Source: Ananas comosus
Lineage: Eukaryota; Streptophyta; Magnoliopsida; Poales; Bromeliaceae
DNA length: 64,000 nucleotides
NCBI RefSeq assembly: GCF_001540865.1
Contig: NC_033641.1
Coordinates: 3,389,340-3,453,339 of the forward strand
Direction: 5' to 3'
Every line of letters begins with the position of its first letter. Within the stretch, counting starts at the first letter, position 1. Both the position numbers and the translations under genes were made by a program. Under the pieces are notes generated by a model. The model ran no database searches. It was given only the letters and a program-made list of their open reading frames with translations, and was not told the origin of the DNA. This document shows positions 1-54,108 of this stretch, in pieces.

Positions 1-3000
1 TAAACAACGCGATCGTGTACAACAAGTGCCCAGGAAAACAACTTGAATACATACACAATCGAGCAACAATAGCGAGAGCACAACCAGTGCTGAACAATGC
101 AAGAGCAGGCATCACAAGTAATAAACAAGTGAACAAAGAGAGATACTATTCTATTACATCCATTCAACTGAATACATTTGATTAACTTTACATTTATATC
201 TCCCAAAATATGATACAAGTTCACCTCCACATCTAGATACATATTCATTCTTCCAAAACATAAACATAAAGTTTACAATTCTCCAACTCATCTCACCCTA
301 TACATCATCAACTCTCAAGCATGTACAAGGTGGCTCTAATGCGAAGTAGGAAAGTAAACTACTACAACCTCTAGGGCGCTAAGCCCTTACCACGATCCTC
401 GACCGGCGCGCTAGAACTCGGTCCTGCAAAAAGTGGGGTGAGAACTATCTTCCATAGTTCCCAGTGGGTTCGGCCGCCAACTCCACGGATCTCCCCACTA
501 GGTCTAAGCAGGCATAGAACGACAGATAGATAGATATGCGGAAATGAAAGCAGTATCGACATAGTATAAAACAATGCGAGTATCCAACTATGTCTCAATC
601 CAATGCTATGAATGCATGAACTACATAGTGAAAGGCTAACTACCACACTACTATGTTCAACAAGAATACTTGTTCAATAGTTTACCCAATCACTCGGTTA
701 GCCCGGAGGCTCGCTCTCAATCTCACGTCTCAATCCCACGGCTCACCTACAGGTGCCACATCTACTCTCAGTCACACTGGTAAGGATCCGCTAACTCGCC
801 CAAGACCATCTACGGGACCCAAAAAGGCTATCCCTCAACCTAATCTCAAAGGGGAGGATCCGCTCACTCGCCCAACTCTCAATATAGGTATCACAACTAA
901 ATCTCAATCTCGTAGGTGAGGAACCGCTCACACATCGTCAGAATCTACTCACTCACCCAACTCTCAATCTCGTAGGTGAGGAACCGCTCACACATAGTGA
1001 GAATCTACTCACTTACCCGAGGCCGTCTGCGGGACCCAAAAAGGCTACCCCTCGGGACCCAAAAAGGCTATCCCTATCGTGTGACAACTCCAGAGTGCAC
1101 TGCTTGCATGGAGCGACCACCTCAAGCTTCGAACAGACATATGAGTATGATCAAATCCCCGTCACTGAGGATACCCTACCACTCTAGACAACATCACTTG
1201 GGAACTAGTTCATCCCTAATTTCAACATGCAACAAGTGTTTCCTCTATACTTTACTTATCGTGCCACTAGTCAAGTTATTTACTTATATAGATGCCACTC
1301 GTTCTTTGGTTCTCGTCAACACAAGGTTAAGTTCATTATTTACTTTACCACTATAGGATTCTAGGTCACAATTCCCCTATTCTCATGCATCCTAAGTCAA
1401 GTGCCAACTCATGTTGCTACACTACTAAGGATCATGCAAGAATTAATGGAAATGCAACTATTTAATACCCTATTATGCATAACAGTTACACTAGTCCAAA
1501 TGCCACTCGTTCTTTGTGTTCAACACTAACTAGAGTTTAATCCACATTAATCATTTCATTATAGGGTTTCACAACACTATGTCCCAATCTCATGCATACT
1601 AGGTACAAGTATTAAGCAAATAACACTACACTACCACTAGCATGCTATAACATGTAACAATACCATCTAGCACCCTATAATGCGATATCACAATATGTAA
1701 CTTGATCAACGATAACTTAGATATAGGGAGCAGTTCAACTGCTTCGGGATGGTCACCGCCCACCTTTTATAGCGTTCCGATTGCTCGTCGTCACTCGCAA
1801 TCGGCCTCCCGCGACGCACGCCGCTCGGCTCGACCCAATTCACGCGTGACCACCGAACGACCTCCGATCCGCGATCCGAAAATTAAAGGTCTTCGGTTTC
1901 TTGCTACGACACTCGGAATCCGATCCTGCGATTTATGGACGCCACCTCGGCCCTCCAGGCGGAAACGAATGCCGGAAGGTCCTTTTCCTCAATATCTTTG
2001 CATCGGCTCGACGAATCGCCGAACCGACTTCGCCAACGCGTCGGAACACCTAGCAATTAGGTTTACAACCACTCAATTTAGATCAAAACCCTAGATTTCC
2101 CAAAACCCCATTTTGGAGCCTTAGGTTGCAACTAGATAAACATCCACCATTAGAGCTTTGGATTCAAGCTCTAATCATCTATTTAGGATGCTAGCGTTCC
2201 CACAAAACCATCCTTAGAGCTTAAAACCCAAACTCTAACGAGATACCATTAAAGCTCTTAAAGCTTACCTCAAGAACTAGCTCCAATGGCTAAGAAGAAG
2301 AAGATGAAGATGATGATCAAGAGTCTTTGCTTCTTCTCCACCAATCCCTCCTCCAAAATCCACCCCTTTTTGAGAGAGAAAAGAGCTTAGAGAGGGAGGG
2401 GGATATGCTTTGGGCTCATTTGTGAGGGAGAGTGGGAGAGAAATGAGAAAAAACCCTTCTCATATAACCTTATTATGCAAAAGTTGCAAATAAGCCCCTC
2501 AACTTCATGTTACTGCATTGCCCCTGCGGGGCCATTTTTTGTATAAGGGACCGGTCCCTGGACTTGAGGGACCGGTCCCCGTAGGTCCAGAAAAATAGCA
2601 TTTTAGGACTTAGCCAAATTTTCAGCTTTTTCACCGTTTCTTCTCTATTTTCGCTCGTTTCGCTCGTTTGATCTCCGATTCTTTTCAAATCGAACTGAGA
2701 CTCTCCAAACATATTTTCGAGCGTGTTTTCATCATCTTTTCATCCACGCTAATGCCAGATTTAGTTCATGGCCCAACATAGCCTTTCGGGTCCCGTTTCC
2801 GCGCCTACGCGCACCGAAACGCCCGAATGCTCCCGAACTTCACCGAACTTCATCGAAACCATTCTAATGGCTCTCCAACCAAATGTACACCGTAACTTCA
2901 TGATTTTAGAAGTCCGGTACCTTACAGGTACCCCGAGGTGCTGGTACCGGTACTCCAATGCAAAATGCAGAAATCTGCCCTTGCAATGCACTTTCGATCT

Positions 3001-3287
3001 TCTGGCTACTCGATCACTCTTGTAACTTGTCAAAACCTCATTTCAACTCTTTAAAAGATGTGGGTTAACTCTCAATACCAATCCCACTCTCGAACTTTGC
3101 AATTGACCAAGTTCAGAGTACTACAGTTGAATAGTGCCATTTGCAATGCACTCTTCCACTTTCGACTACTTGCTTGCTTCAGTAACTTGCTGAAAACTTC
3201 CCGACAATCCTTCAAAAGTCATAGAATAGTTTCAATTACTATTCTAACACTCGAACTTCGCAATTTGCCAAAGTTCAGTGTACTACA
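1..3287 (-). mobile_element. Long LTR (probably solo) of a Ty3/gypsy-like family, left end outside window
   Basis: No retrotransposon protein is encoded. The region shares three signatures with the other minus-oriented LTRs here: the stem-loop block GAGAACT...AGTGGG...CCCACTAGGTC (439-507), ACCGGT palindromes (GGGACCGGTCCC at 2547-2558 and 2568-2579; GTACCGGTAC at 2944-2953), and a right end like theirs (TTGCCAAAGTTC...TACTACA, ending at 3287). It has inserted in a copia gag gene, which resumes just to the right. 901-960 and 961-1020 are a near-perfect 60-bp tandem duplication. The right boundary is estimated by alignment with the ends near 17072 and 20610. Confidence 0.55.
901..1020. repeat. 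60-bp tandem duplication inside the LTR
   Basis: Two consecutive 60-base units (CTCAATCTCGTAGGTGAGGA start) differ at only a few positions. A related, more diverged unit with GGGACCCAAAAAGGCTA lies on either side (about 810-840 and 1030-1070). Confidence 0.8.
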
Positions 3288-3292
3288 CACTA

Positions 3293-3465
3293 TCCCCAGG
3301 AGATATTGGAGTTGCCTCCTCTGCCTCAAGTGAGCGAATAAAAGCGCCAATATTAGAGTCATCAATCTTATGGAGATATTGAATTTTACGGTGCCAAATA
3401 TCATAATTGTCACCGTCCAACTTTTTACCTTTGATCAAATCCGCGACAAATTGTTTGAAGGCCAT
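3293..3465 (-). pseudogene. copia gag N-terminus (truncated)
   Basis: Starts MAFKQFVADLIKGKK and continues LDGDNYDIWHRKIQYL, the usual N-terminal signature of plant Ty1/copia gag polyproteins (DUF4219/UBN2 type). The frame runs into unrelated LTR sequence after about 58 codons, so no capsid domain remains. Confidence 0.75.
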
Positions 3466-4553
3466 TTAATCTCACTAAGTTCACACAATGCGCAGAAAAA
3501 GATATTTTAAAAATTGGCACACGATACGTATATTCAATTTTGTCGCATCTCTAATTAAATAAACTAATAATTAGATTATAGGTGCGTAAAGAAAAATTTC
3601 TTTATGCTCATAATCACATCACACACCCAACGTCAAATTTTTAATTATTTAATTAAGTTGCACAAAATATTTGGGAGTAAAATATATAATTTACTCTACC
3701 AAAATAAAAAAAACTCCCACTTGATATAGCATGCATAAAAAATTTATATTGTGCCAAAAGATTTTGTCCATACATTATAAAGGCATGAAAATATCATAAT
3801 ATTTTAAATGCATGCATCTTATGTCACAAATGCACATTAAACCATCTAATATGCTTAAAAAAGAAATTATTTATTATATAAAAAAAAATTCGTGCTAAAA
3901 AAAATTTGTAGCCTTCCTGCAGCCCATGCTACGGGCCTGCAGGCCTGTGCAGCCTGCAGGCCGGCGCGGGCTGTGGGCCTGCCCGGGCTGCAAGCCCTCG
4001 TGGGCCACGGGGTAGGAGCGCCCCCTCCCTTTTTTTTTTTGTTTTGGGAGTCTGCTGTAGTAGCAACGCGCGGGCCCGTATGGGGCCGACCCAAAGTGGG
4101 CCTTCGTGCTCTATGCACGGGCACGTGGGTTTCTTTCCCCACAGGAAGAAACTTTTTTTTTTTGGGGAAAAACTCGTAAAATTCATAGATTTAAACATAG
4201 GACTCCAAATCTCGTAAGAAATATATCAATAGAAAGCTTGCGAAGAGCTCTACTATATCATGCAAGTTTCATAATGAGATATGCATTACACATCAAACAA
4301 GCCATCCGCAAAGTTTCGATTTAGGGTTTCGTTTTTCTCATAAAATACAAAACCAAATTAAATCAAAGTTTGTAGGTTTAATCTACAAAAAAGGTGCTGC
4401 AAGATGTGTAAAAATCATGTAAAAATATCCACCCTAGAAAAATCCGCCATTAACACTCTAAGCATGCAAGAAAAAATTCAAACGAAGGTAGATATAAAAC
4501 AATGCATGCAATCTCGTTAAAAGTCAATTTAGGGCACGAAATCAACCTAATAA

Positions 4554-4567
4554 GGCTCTGATACCAA
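4554..4567 (-). other. Primer binding site (initiator tRNA-Met)
   Basis: The minus strand reads TTGGTATCAGAGCC immediately inside the LTR end. This is the classical initiator methionine tRNA complement used by plant copia elements. Confidence 0.75.
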
Positions 4568-5103
4568 TGTAGAACGCAGCGGAAGTATTCGTTCATACCT
4601 TTTGCGGAAGCGACTCGCACTAGAACGTGATGAGCCCGGATCGTAGAGATTGATTCACGTGTACTCGGATCGTCCACGAAGGTCTTCTAACGCTCCATAC
4701 CGGCGGTAGATCGAACTACAAACGAGCACAACCTCTAATCCACCGTTCAAGACCTTTTAGAACAATAGGTTAGTGGAGGATATGGTTTCTCTCTCTCACA
4801 AGATGGCTCACAAATTACTTACGAATTTATGAGTATTTTGTCTCTATTTTTCTTGTATTATTTCTTATTATTTTTTATGAGAGATAGCCCGTATATTTAT
4901 AAGGGATCATGAAACCTCAATAGAGAAGTAAAAGATTGGGCCTAATCGGTTTATGATTGTTATCCTAATATGGCTAGAATATATCTCTAATTAGCTTTCC
5001 AATTTAAAAGCGAGATTAATCCTAGTCCAATTAGACAATATAATAACCGTCGGATCGAGCCCGATCATGGCCACACTCGATTTGGTTTTACCGAATGCCA
5101 ACA
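4568..5103 (-). repeat. copia 5' LTR
   Basis: 536 bp bounded on the + strand by TGTAGAACGC and GAATGCCAACA, that is TG...CA in either reading. It lies next to a primer binding site. The right flank is TTTTG; the matching duplication on the other side has been lost with the 3' LTR. Confidence 0.65.
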
Positions 5104-5749
5104 TTTTGTTTCCAAAGTATTTAGACCTATGAGTAATTGAGAAAATAATTTGTTTTGTCTCACTGGAAATATATGATAAAAGAGCCAAAAAACAAGCCTT
5201 TAGTTATTAGATCCTGGGATGTCTACAAGAAATTGTCTTTTTTTTTTCAGCTTTATCTAGTGCAAAGTCTTGTATTAAGTCTTATCATCGCTTTGTGCAG
5301 AATTTAAAATTTATTTTAACATACATTATTAATAGATTATGAACTATATCATAGTTTATAGTATACAATATATGGTCTATAAAGTAAAAAAGTAGTAATA
5401 ACTAAGAAACAATCTTGTAAATTTAATATACTATTTGTTAAATAAAAGTTTATATAGTTATTGGTATTTTAAATTTAATATCATAAAAATATTTATGGAG
5501 ATGTTTTTTAATCCAATATATTTAAATTGTTATACAATTTAGATCAAAATGAATATAAAGATGTCATTAATATATTTGATAACTATTTAAGTCTTAAATT
5601 AAAAAACTATCCTTTCACTAAAGGGTGCCAACAAAACAACTGAGTGAAAGGATGCGTCATTCACAAATTGTTTATAATTCTCTGAATAAACTTTACGATT
5701 TTTTAGGGAGAGTTGACGTGGCTTCATGCACGTCCTCCACATTCTCCTA
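5104..5749. other. AT-rich spacer, nothing recognised
   Basis: Low-GC sequence with no coding signature, no matched terminal repeats and no similarity to the other repeats in the window that I could see. Confidence 0.4.
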
Positions 5750-5770
5750 TATATATATATATATATATAT

Positions 5771-6302
5771 AGTCCGGCTACTATACTCTTATGAGTACGA
5801 TCGCCCTCGTACTCATAAGTCGTTTTCGATGATAGAGCTTTCAAATCGACGATCCATACCGTTAAACGTTATTTACAGCATTTAAAACTTGTAGAGATCA
5901 AATTTTATAATTTTTCGACATCATTAACTTTTCGATCAAAAGGTCACAAAATTGACAATTTTTAACGGCCGGTATGGGATACTTGCTAGTTTAACGGTGT
6001 AAAAGAATCGGAATTTGTTGAACTTTTGATAGAAAATTCTATTCACTACCTAGATAAAGATCAATAACTTCGATCTTAAATTGAAGAATCGGACTTTGTT
6101 GAATTTTAACCGTTCATTTTATACCCGCTTGATGGACCTTATAATGATTTCGAAAAATTACGAAATTTATTTTCTAGAAGTTTCAAATACTCTAGAATCT
6201 AGATCATGTTTAACGGTGTGGATCGTCTATTCGAAAGCTCCAACATCGAAAACAACTTATGAGTACGAAGGGCTCTATACTCATAAGAGCATAGTAGCCC
6301 TA

Positions 6303-6305
<3 letters not shown>
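5771..6305. mobile_element. MITE copy 1 in a (TA)n microsatellite (micron-like)
   Basis: Terminal inverted repeats of about 85 bp: the left begins GGCTACTATACTCTTATGAG and the right ends with its near complement CATAGTAGCC. It is flanked on both sides by (TA)n (5750-5770 and 6306-6333). No coding capacity. Insertion into TA microsatellites is the habit of the rice micron MITEs; I cannot show common ancestry with them. Confidence 0.65.
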
Positions 6306-6336
<31 letters not shown>

Positions 6337-6750
6337 TAGGGCTACTATGCTCTTATGAGTATAGAGCCCTTCGTACTCATAAGTTGTTTTCGATGTTGGA
6401 GCTTTCGAATAGACGATCCACACCGTTAAACATGATCTAGATTCTAGAGTATTTGAAACTTCTAGAAAATAAATTTCGTAATTTTTCGAAATCATTATAA
6501 GGTCCATCAAGCGGGTATAAAATGAACGGTTAAAATTCAACAAAGTCCGATTCTTCAATTTAAGATCGAAGTTATTGATCTTTATCTAGGTAGTGAATAG
6601 AATTTTCTATCAAAAGTTCAACAAATTCCGATTCTTTTACACCGTTAAACTAGCAAGTATCCCATACCGGCCGTTAAAAATTGTCAATTTTGTGACCTTT
6701 TGATCGAAAAGTTAATGATGTCGAAAAATTATAAAATTTGATCTCTACAA
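5889..6750. repeat. Perfect 862-bp palindrome
   Basis: Both halves are 431 bp and mirror each other around 6319/6320, in the centre of a (TA)n run. The same 119-codon frame is therefore found on both strands (6081-6440 and 6199-6558); it is not a gene. The right arm stops exactly at the unresolved base 6751. See findings for the assembly-artefact explanation. Confidence 0.9.
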
Positions 6751-6761
6751 NATATATATAT

Positions 6762-7166
6762 AGAGTAGGGCTACTATGCTCTTATGAGTATTGGAGCCTT
6801 CGTACTCATAAGTTGTTTTCGATGATGGAGCTTCCGAATCGATGATCGGATCCTTCAATTTAAGATCGGAGTTATTGATCTTTATTTAGGTAGTGAATAG
6901 AGTTTTCTATCAAAAATTCAACCTATTCCGACTCTTTTTCACTGTTAAACTAGCAAATATCTCATCCAGCCGTTAAAAATTGTCAATTTTGTGAGGTTTT
7001 GATCGTAAGGTAAATGATATCGAAAAATTATAAAATTTGATTTCTATAAGTTTTAAATGCTCTAGATAATGTTTAACGGTATGGATCGTCGATTCGGAAG
7101 CTCTATCATCGAAAACAACTTAGGAGTACAAAGGCGATCGTACTCATAAGAGTATAGTAGCCGGGC
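6762..7166. mobile_element. MITE copy 3 of the same (TA)n-associated family
   Basis: Starts GGGCTACTATGCTCTTATGA and ends with the complement ATAAGAGTATAGTAGCC. Followed by (CT)n and (TA)n at 7167-7192. The interior (TTAACGG, AAAATTGTCAATTTTGTGA motifs) matches copy 1 but with many substitutions and an internal deletion, so this is an older, diverged copy. Confidence 0.65.
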
Positions 7167-7192
7167 TCTCTCTCTCTCTCTCTATATATATA

Positions 7193-9301
7193 TAAGATTA
7201 TAGGAGATACTACACTCCTATCATTTATTATTTGGTGACATCGATAGGATGATTCCCTAGAAATTTGAGGCTTGAAAGTAAAGTTGTGTGAGTAAAGGTA
7301 TTTTTCGTAATTTTAGGTCATTGTAGCATCTCTAGATTTTGTCTAAGATAAATGTTGAGCAAACTTTTACTTTCATAATTTTATTTTATTTCTTGTGGAG
7401 ACAAGCTCAATTGATTGATTGATAACCCTAGTTACGTGTGATAGCCTCTGCAATTCTTGCTTTCTCGCATAAGATGTGAATTCTTTATTGATTTGGTTCA
7501 TCTCTGACTTGCATTATCATGACATCCTACCATGCGCTCAATGCTAGTACGGGTTTCTAGAGTATGTTTCAGAATAACTAAAAAAAACATACTAAGGCTA
7601 CCTGAGTGGCTGAAGTTTGCAAATTGGTTTTTGAACATTAAATTCACTGCCTAACCTTTCTAAATATTGATATCAATACCTATCCCCAATAGCTTGACAA
7701 ATTATTGCATGCACCTTGTGCATCTGTGCATTGCATTGTCATCTTCTCTCCATCCCATCCCATACTTTGACGCAAACCATCCAAATTTTAAATGAAGAAA
7801 AGACCGCAATTCCACTGGGTGGTAGAGATTGACGTATGAGGCAAAAAGGAGGTAGATGGTAGATCTGTGCATATATGTACTGATGTGGTGGGTGCAATTA
7901 ATATTTTCTTGAGTTTTCATAGATAGCAGTGGCATAATGAAAGCAGAAGTTTAGAAAGGTTAGATATTGAAATTTAAATTTAGAAAGTTCAGGTAACCAA
8001 GTTGCCAATCGTTTATAGGTTCATAATTTGGTTAGCTTTTGATTGTCTTTTCCTTTACAGTAATTTACAAGGACTGCAATTATGGACATGATGAACATAC
8101 ACTATTTCATCCCAATAGAAACACATGCTTTACCTTTTCTTAGGCGGGATTTTGTGGAAATTTTTGCCGATATAGTTTTAATACCAAATAAGTCTATCGT
8201 ACTTTCGGTTAATTCAGTAAACCAAGAAAACGCTCATTATGTCATGATAAAAAGTTGACGTGGACGGTGTAGAAAAGGTGATTAGTTGGTTAAAATGAAA
8301 ACATGATTTTGATGTTGTAAAATGATTTAATAGGTTTGATGACTCATTTTGAGTTGTTTACATTGACTGTGTTTCATCAAATTGGCTGAAGTGGGTTGTG
8401 TTGCGTCAACCCCACACGATCCATTTATAATAGGTAGCACTTGCCATGTTATATTAGTCATGTTACCTCTGAGTTTAACTTTTTGAGCTAATTTAGTACT
8501 TGAGTTACACTTTGGACCAAATTATACGGTAGAATCTTGATCATATGCACTTGATAGACCATTTGGGGACAAGATAGTCAAGTGACTTGTCTTAACTAGA
8601 AATGATTAAAGTAGTTTCGTAACAGCCCAAAAATAATAGCAGCAATAAAATGTCATGCTAAACCCGAATATCAATTTGTTGTCATTCATTGTATTGTGTC
8701 TTTGAGAGCTAAGGTTGATTAGTCCAGCTGAAACCTCTAAAACACTTTGAATAAGATGCAAAACAATTACAAACGAATGACAATGAAAGTTGTAGTAGTG
8801 AAAGTAGTCTAACTGTAGTACTCACAAAGAACTCGGTCCAGAAGACTTCAGAAATCAATCAGTTATTTAGCTATCAAATGCTTTCGACCACATTCTATAC
8901 AGAAGTGGATGCTCTCGAGCTATATACATCTATACTATAACATATGTGATAGTTAAATATTGCCTAGAAGGTGGACATGCTTAAACCTGCTGATCTTTCA
9001 GAAAGAATATCTGGGACATTCTTGTTGACGTCGTACTAAACCCAACCTATCTTTAACCCTGATGAACTTAAACTATTGGTTGCCATTTATTTGATTCTAG
9101 GTCTTCTTTTCAAAATGAGAAAAAGAAAAAGTAATTCAAGTTGGGGACTCGATGAGTTACCTTTAGTCTCAACTTCACTTATATCCTTTCAATCTTCATG
9201 CTATAGAACATTGGAAAAGCTTTGTTTCTGCAGCATATGTTAGCCAATGAATATCTGTATTTACCTGTCAGTTTCTTCAATATTAAGTTATGTTTGTTTA
9301 G
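7193..9301. other. Noncoding stretch upstream of first visible LysRS exon (probably intron)
   Basis: No open frame resembles a transit peptide or the start of LysRS, and no recognisable transposon was found. T-rich sequence just before 9302 is a normal plant 3' splice context, so at least its right part is intron. Confidence 0.5.
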
Positions 9302-50692
<41,391 letters not shown>

Positions 50693-50935
50693 GGTTTTTT
50701 ATTCAGAAAAAGGAAACAGGAAACATTAGAGGTGATTAATTACTACTGGAGTGGTCCACTGTGGTTGCATGTTGAAAGGCTTGTTTCTCTCAGGTACATT
50801 GCAGTTAACTAACTTAAGCTACTCTTCATGTTTGTTCTTTTTCAAAATTTTGTCTCATGCTCTCCCATTGTATTATGAAGAGATCTTTCCAATTCTTTCA
50901 AGTAATAAAAGACACTGTAAAGTAAAATAATTTTT
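50693..50935 (+). other. LysRS 3' untranslated region with polyadenylation signal
   Basis: AT-rich sequence after the LysRS stop. AATAAA lies at 50904-50909, in a T-rich context typical of plant 3' ends. The cleavage site is inferred, not seen. Confidence 0.55.
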
Positions 50936-51439
50936 CTGAGAATATTATTTTTCGTAGTAAATTAATCTGAAATCAAACCTTAGGGAACATTTGGATTGAT
51001 GTAGTTGCAATTCATTCGTAAATCAATTTTTTGAAGAGTAGAAATATTAGTTCAATAGCGGATCTTCGCTAAGTTAAAGAGAGTCACCCACAAGCCATGA
51101 GTTATGTATCTTAAAACTAATTTTTCTTCAAAAGAGTCTGGAGTCATCTTTCCTAGTCAGATCTTAGGGTTCCCTTTTTCTTTCTTTTTTTTTTTTTGCA
51201 TTGTGCCCCCTCAAATTTTTTTTTTTTATAAATAGCCTAGCAAAATTATATTTACTGTAATTTTTTTTTTCTTCTTTATTCAAATACTAAGGAATATGGT
51301 AAACTAATAGCTGTGTTTAAACGCGGTGATTCGGCCATCGTATTCAAAATACAGTAAATTATTTCTCTCTGTGTTCCAATTTAGGCGCCGAGATAGTTAC
51401 ACGTAAAGTGTGGTGATTTTGTTTAATTGAAAAGGTGAT

Positions 51440-52342
51440 TTTGTTTAATTAAAAATGGTTCTATGGAGAAATATTCTCAACCCTTGCGGCGCCATTTCAC
51501 GCTTCTGTCAACTCTTCTCTTGGCAACGGAAAGGTAACGTCCTTTTGGAATGCTAGAAGGCATGGGGACTTCGCCCCGAGAAACCGCTTTCCTAACCTAT
51601 ATGCTGTAGCGACCCTTAAACATCTCTCTGTCACAAAAATGGATTCAGCGCTTCACTTCACGTGCCAACCTGGGTTTTAACCCACCTCAAATGCCTTGAG
51701 GAGCAGGATAAACTTCAGCAGCTCGCAGCGTTGATCCACAGCACTTGGCTACCCGACTCTATTGATGACTCAGCTCTTTTGGCGATGGACCAATACAGAG
51801 AAGTTTTCAGTTCAGAGCTCTAATCTATGATGGTATCAATGATTCTAAAAAATCCCTTTCCTTTGGAAACTCAAGATTCCTCTCATAATCAAACTTTTCA
51901 TGTGGCTAGCTGCGAGGATTAGGAATAGAGTTTTGACAGCTGAGACACTAACTAAGCGAGGCTGGGATGGCGCCTCAATCTGTGTGCTTTGCAACTCAAA
52001 TGCAGATACCCTAGATCACCTACTCTTTCGCTGCTCTTATGCTAAGTCCCTGTGGAGCTGGCTGCTCCAAAGTATCCTCCTACTCGCACAGCAGCTGATG
52101 CCTATTTCTGCTGGAGCGATAGCAGATCGATGGTGTCGAGACGATGGCACTGCCAGGGCAATCCAAAACAACATTTGATCTCTGTTTTATGACAGCGTGC
52201 TAGGACGTATGGAATGAGCAGCAGAACATGAGAATTTCCAACAACCGCCTTTGCCAAAGCGAAAATTTGGAAAGAAGAGTTCTTTACACGGACGGTAGGG
52301 CTATGGAATTCTGTGTTAGGGAGTTGAGTCTTCTTGGTTGTT

Positions 52343-52376
<34 letters not shown>

Positions 52377-52500
52377 ATTTTTTAGTCACTGTTTTGTTGA
52401 GCTATGTACTTGTTACGAACTAAATTGGACTGGTGCCACTCTTTGCTTTTCTAAAATAAGCTATATTCCTGTTTAATCAAAAAATAAGAAAAAGTTCTAT
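51440..52500 (+). mobile_element. LINE (L1-type non-LTR retrotransposon) 3' end
   Basis: Downstream of the LysRS gene. Decayed coding sequence ends in a reverse-transcriptase zinc-binding (zf-RVT) domain at 51900-52178. A noncoding tail with a T29 run (52344-52374) and an A-rich end (about 52477-52495) follow. No full RT or endonuclease is present, as expected for a 5'-truncated copy. Confidence 0.7.
51850..52178 (+). pseudogene. zf-RVT domain of a LINE polyprotein
   Basis: Reads LWKLKIPLIIKLFMWLAA (partly frame-corrected), then TLTKRGWDGASICVLCNS and ADTLDHLLFRCSYAKSLWSW. The CxxC...H...C pattern and DHLLFRC are typical of the plant LINE C-terminal zinc domain. It ends at a stop at 52178. 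Confidence 0.78.
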
Positions 52501-54099
52501 TACATAGAAATGCCCCAAGTTTTCAAAAATTTCATTATAATTTAATCTATCTTTCCAAATTTAGGGCTTAGGGTTTAGTTAGAATTTTAAAAATTTAGAG
52601 TTTATGGTTTACTTATGTTATTTTAAAATAATATTATTATAAAATTTGTGTTGCCAAATGATAATTTTTATTTAGGAATTTGTGCGCAATGGCGGGCGGC
52701 GGCGGGTTACCAAAAAATTGGGCGGGCAGTGGGCGATAGCAACTTCTAAAGTGAAGGAGATAACAAAACGGGGACAAGCAATGTTTTATATCTATACGTA
52801 TCAATCAATATTATATATGAAAAGAGTATAAAAATTCTGACAATGACAAACGAAATCTAAAAAAGAATAAAATAATATTCCCTACAAACAAGTATGATCG
52901 GTTTATTAAAAAAATTTCAAATAAGAACAAACGGTTATTATCAATCTGTTAAAAATAACAACAAACCGTTGTGTCAATTAAAAATGAATTAAAAATGAAT
53001 AGTTATGATCAATAGTTAAAAAATAGCATTCCTATCTATCTATTTTAAATTAATTTTGGATAATTTTATCTATCTATAAATCCAATTTTACGAACAGTTG
53101 TATTAATTAAAAATGAACGGTTATCATCAATCTGTTAAAAAATAATATTCATATCCATCTATTTTAAGTTAATTTTGGATAATTTTAATTTATCGAAAAA
53201 ATAGCATTCCTATTCAACTATTTTAAATTAATTTTGGATAATTTTTTAAATCGGGAATTGAATTTATTTATAAATTAAAATTAAAATTTTGAGTTTAAAT
53301 CGTGAATTAAATTTAATTTTTGATATCAAATTTGAACTATACATCTATAAATTCAATTCTACAAACGGTTGTGATTTGAAATAAATTAAAATAATTGTTA
53401 CGTACATTTGCACGTGCACTCAACTAGTATAAATAAAATATTATAATTAATTTTTATAATTAGATATAAGAAATATAAAGTTAAATAATTTTTATAATTA
53501 GATATAAGTAATATAAAGTTAAATACTAGCGTATCCTTCTAAAATTTAAAAGTAACTTAATATATTCCTCCAATATTTAAGTCAACTTATATATTTTTTT
53601 GTAACTTTTTAATACCTTACCAAAAAAAAACCCTTCTAAATAAAGTTTTATCAATTTTTTTTAACTTTTTAGCTTCCAATCTGACCGAGCAAAAAAAATA
53701 ATTCCAATGAGATCATCTCACGCCAAATTACATCTCTCTTTTCTATGGGATTCCAAATTCTTCTACAATAAGAAGAGAATTTTTCTAAAAATTTAACTTT
53801 TTTGCTATTAGAAATGTTGTGTTATATATTAAATGTTAAGAAAAGTGTGTTATATATCAAATGTTTTTTTTTTTTTTTTTTTGGAGAGAATGGTAGTATG
53901 CTACCCATACTACAAGAAAGTTTAGATTTAGTTGCATTTATAAATATTGCTAGATGAGTAAGAAATAAAACTAAATCTTTTAGCAATACTTAAATTTTAC
54001 TGTTGCCTATGCCCATATTGTAGAATCTTTTAGCTACATACGAAGAGAGTGTTGCTAATGCTGAGAAATTAGCAACAATTAACAAATATTGCTACATGA
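52501..54099. other. AT-rich intergenic sequence with small repeats
   Basis: AATGAACGGTTATCATCAAT and CATCTATTTTAAATTAATTT units recur three to four times between 52920 and 53250. A GGCGGGC-rich patch is at 52691-52735. ACTACAAGAAAG at about 53911 is faintly reminiscent of a CACTA end but has no partner. No genes. Confidence 0.4.
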
Positions 54100-54108
54100 A
54101 AAAATTTA

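Larger units (their letters stand above)
3288..5103 (-). mobile_element. Ty1/copia retrotransposon, 5' portion only
   Basis: Reading on the minus strand: a 5' LTR (5103 to 4568), a primer binding site, a 1.1-kb leader, then the first ~58 codons of gag. The remainder is cut off by the LTR ending at 3287. The leader carries a GC-rich patch (3900-4110) rich in CTGCAGG/GCCCGTG motifs. No second LTR is present in the window, so this is a truncated, immobile copy. Confidence 0.7.

Noticed and set aside
6081..6558. Identical 119-residue open frames on both strands
   Set aside because: A consequence of the perfect palindrome; the translation is MITE TIR and TA repeat, not a protein family.
53905..53925. 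Possible CACTA transposon end (ACTACAAGAAAG)
   Set aside because: No inverted partner or 3-bp duplication could be found.
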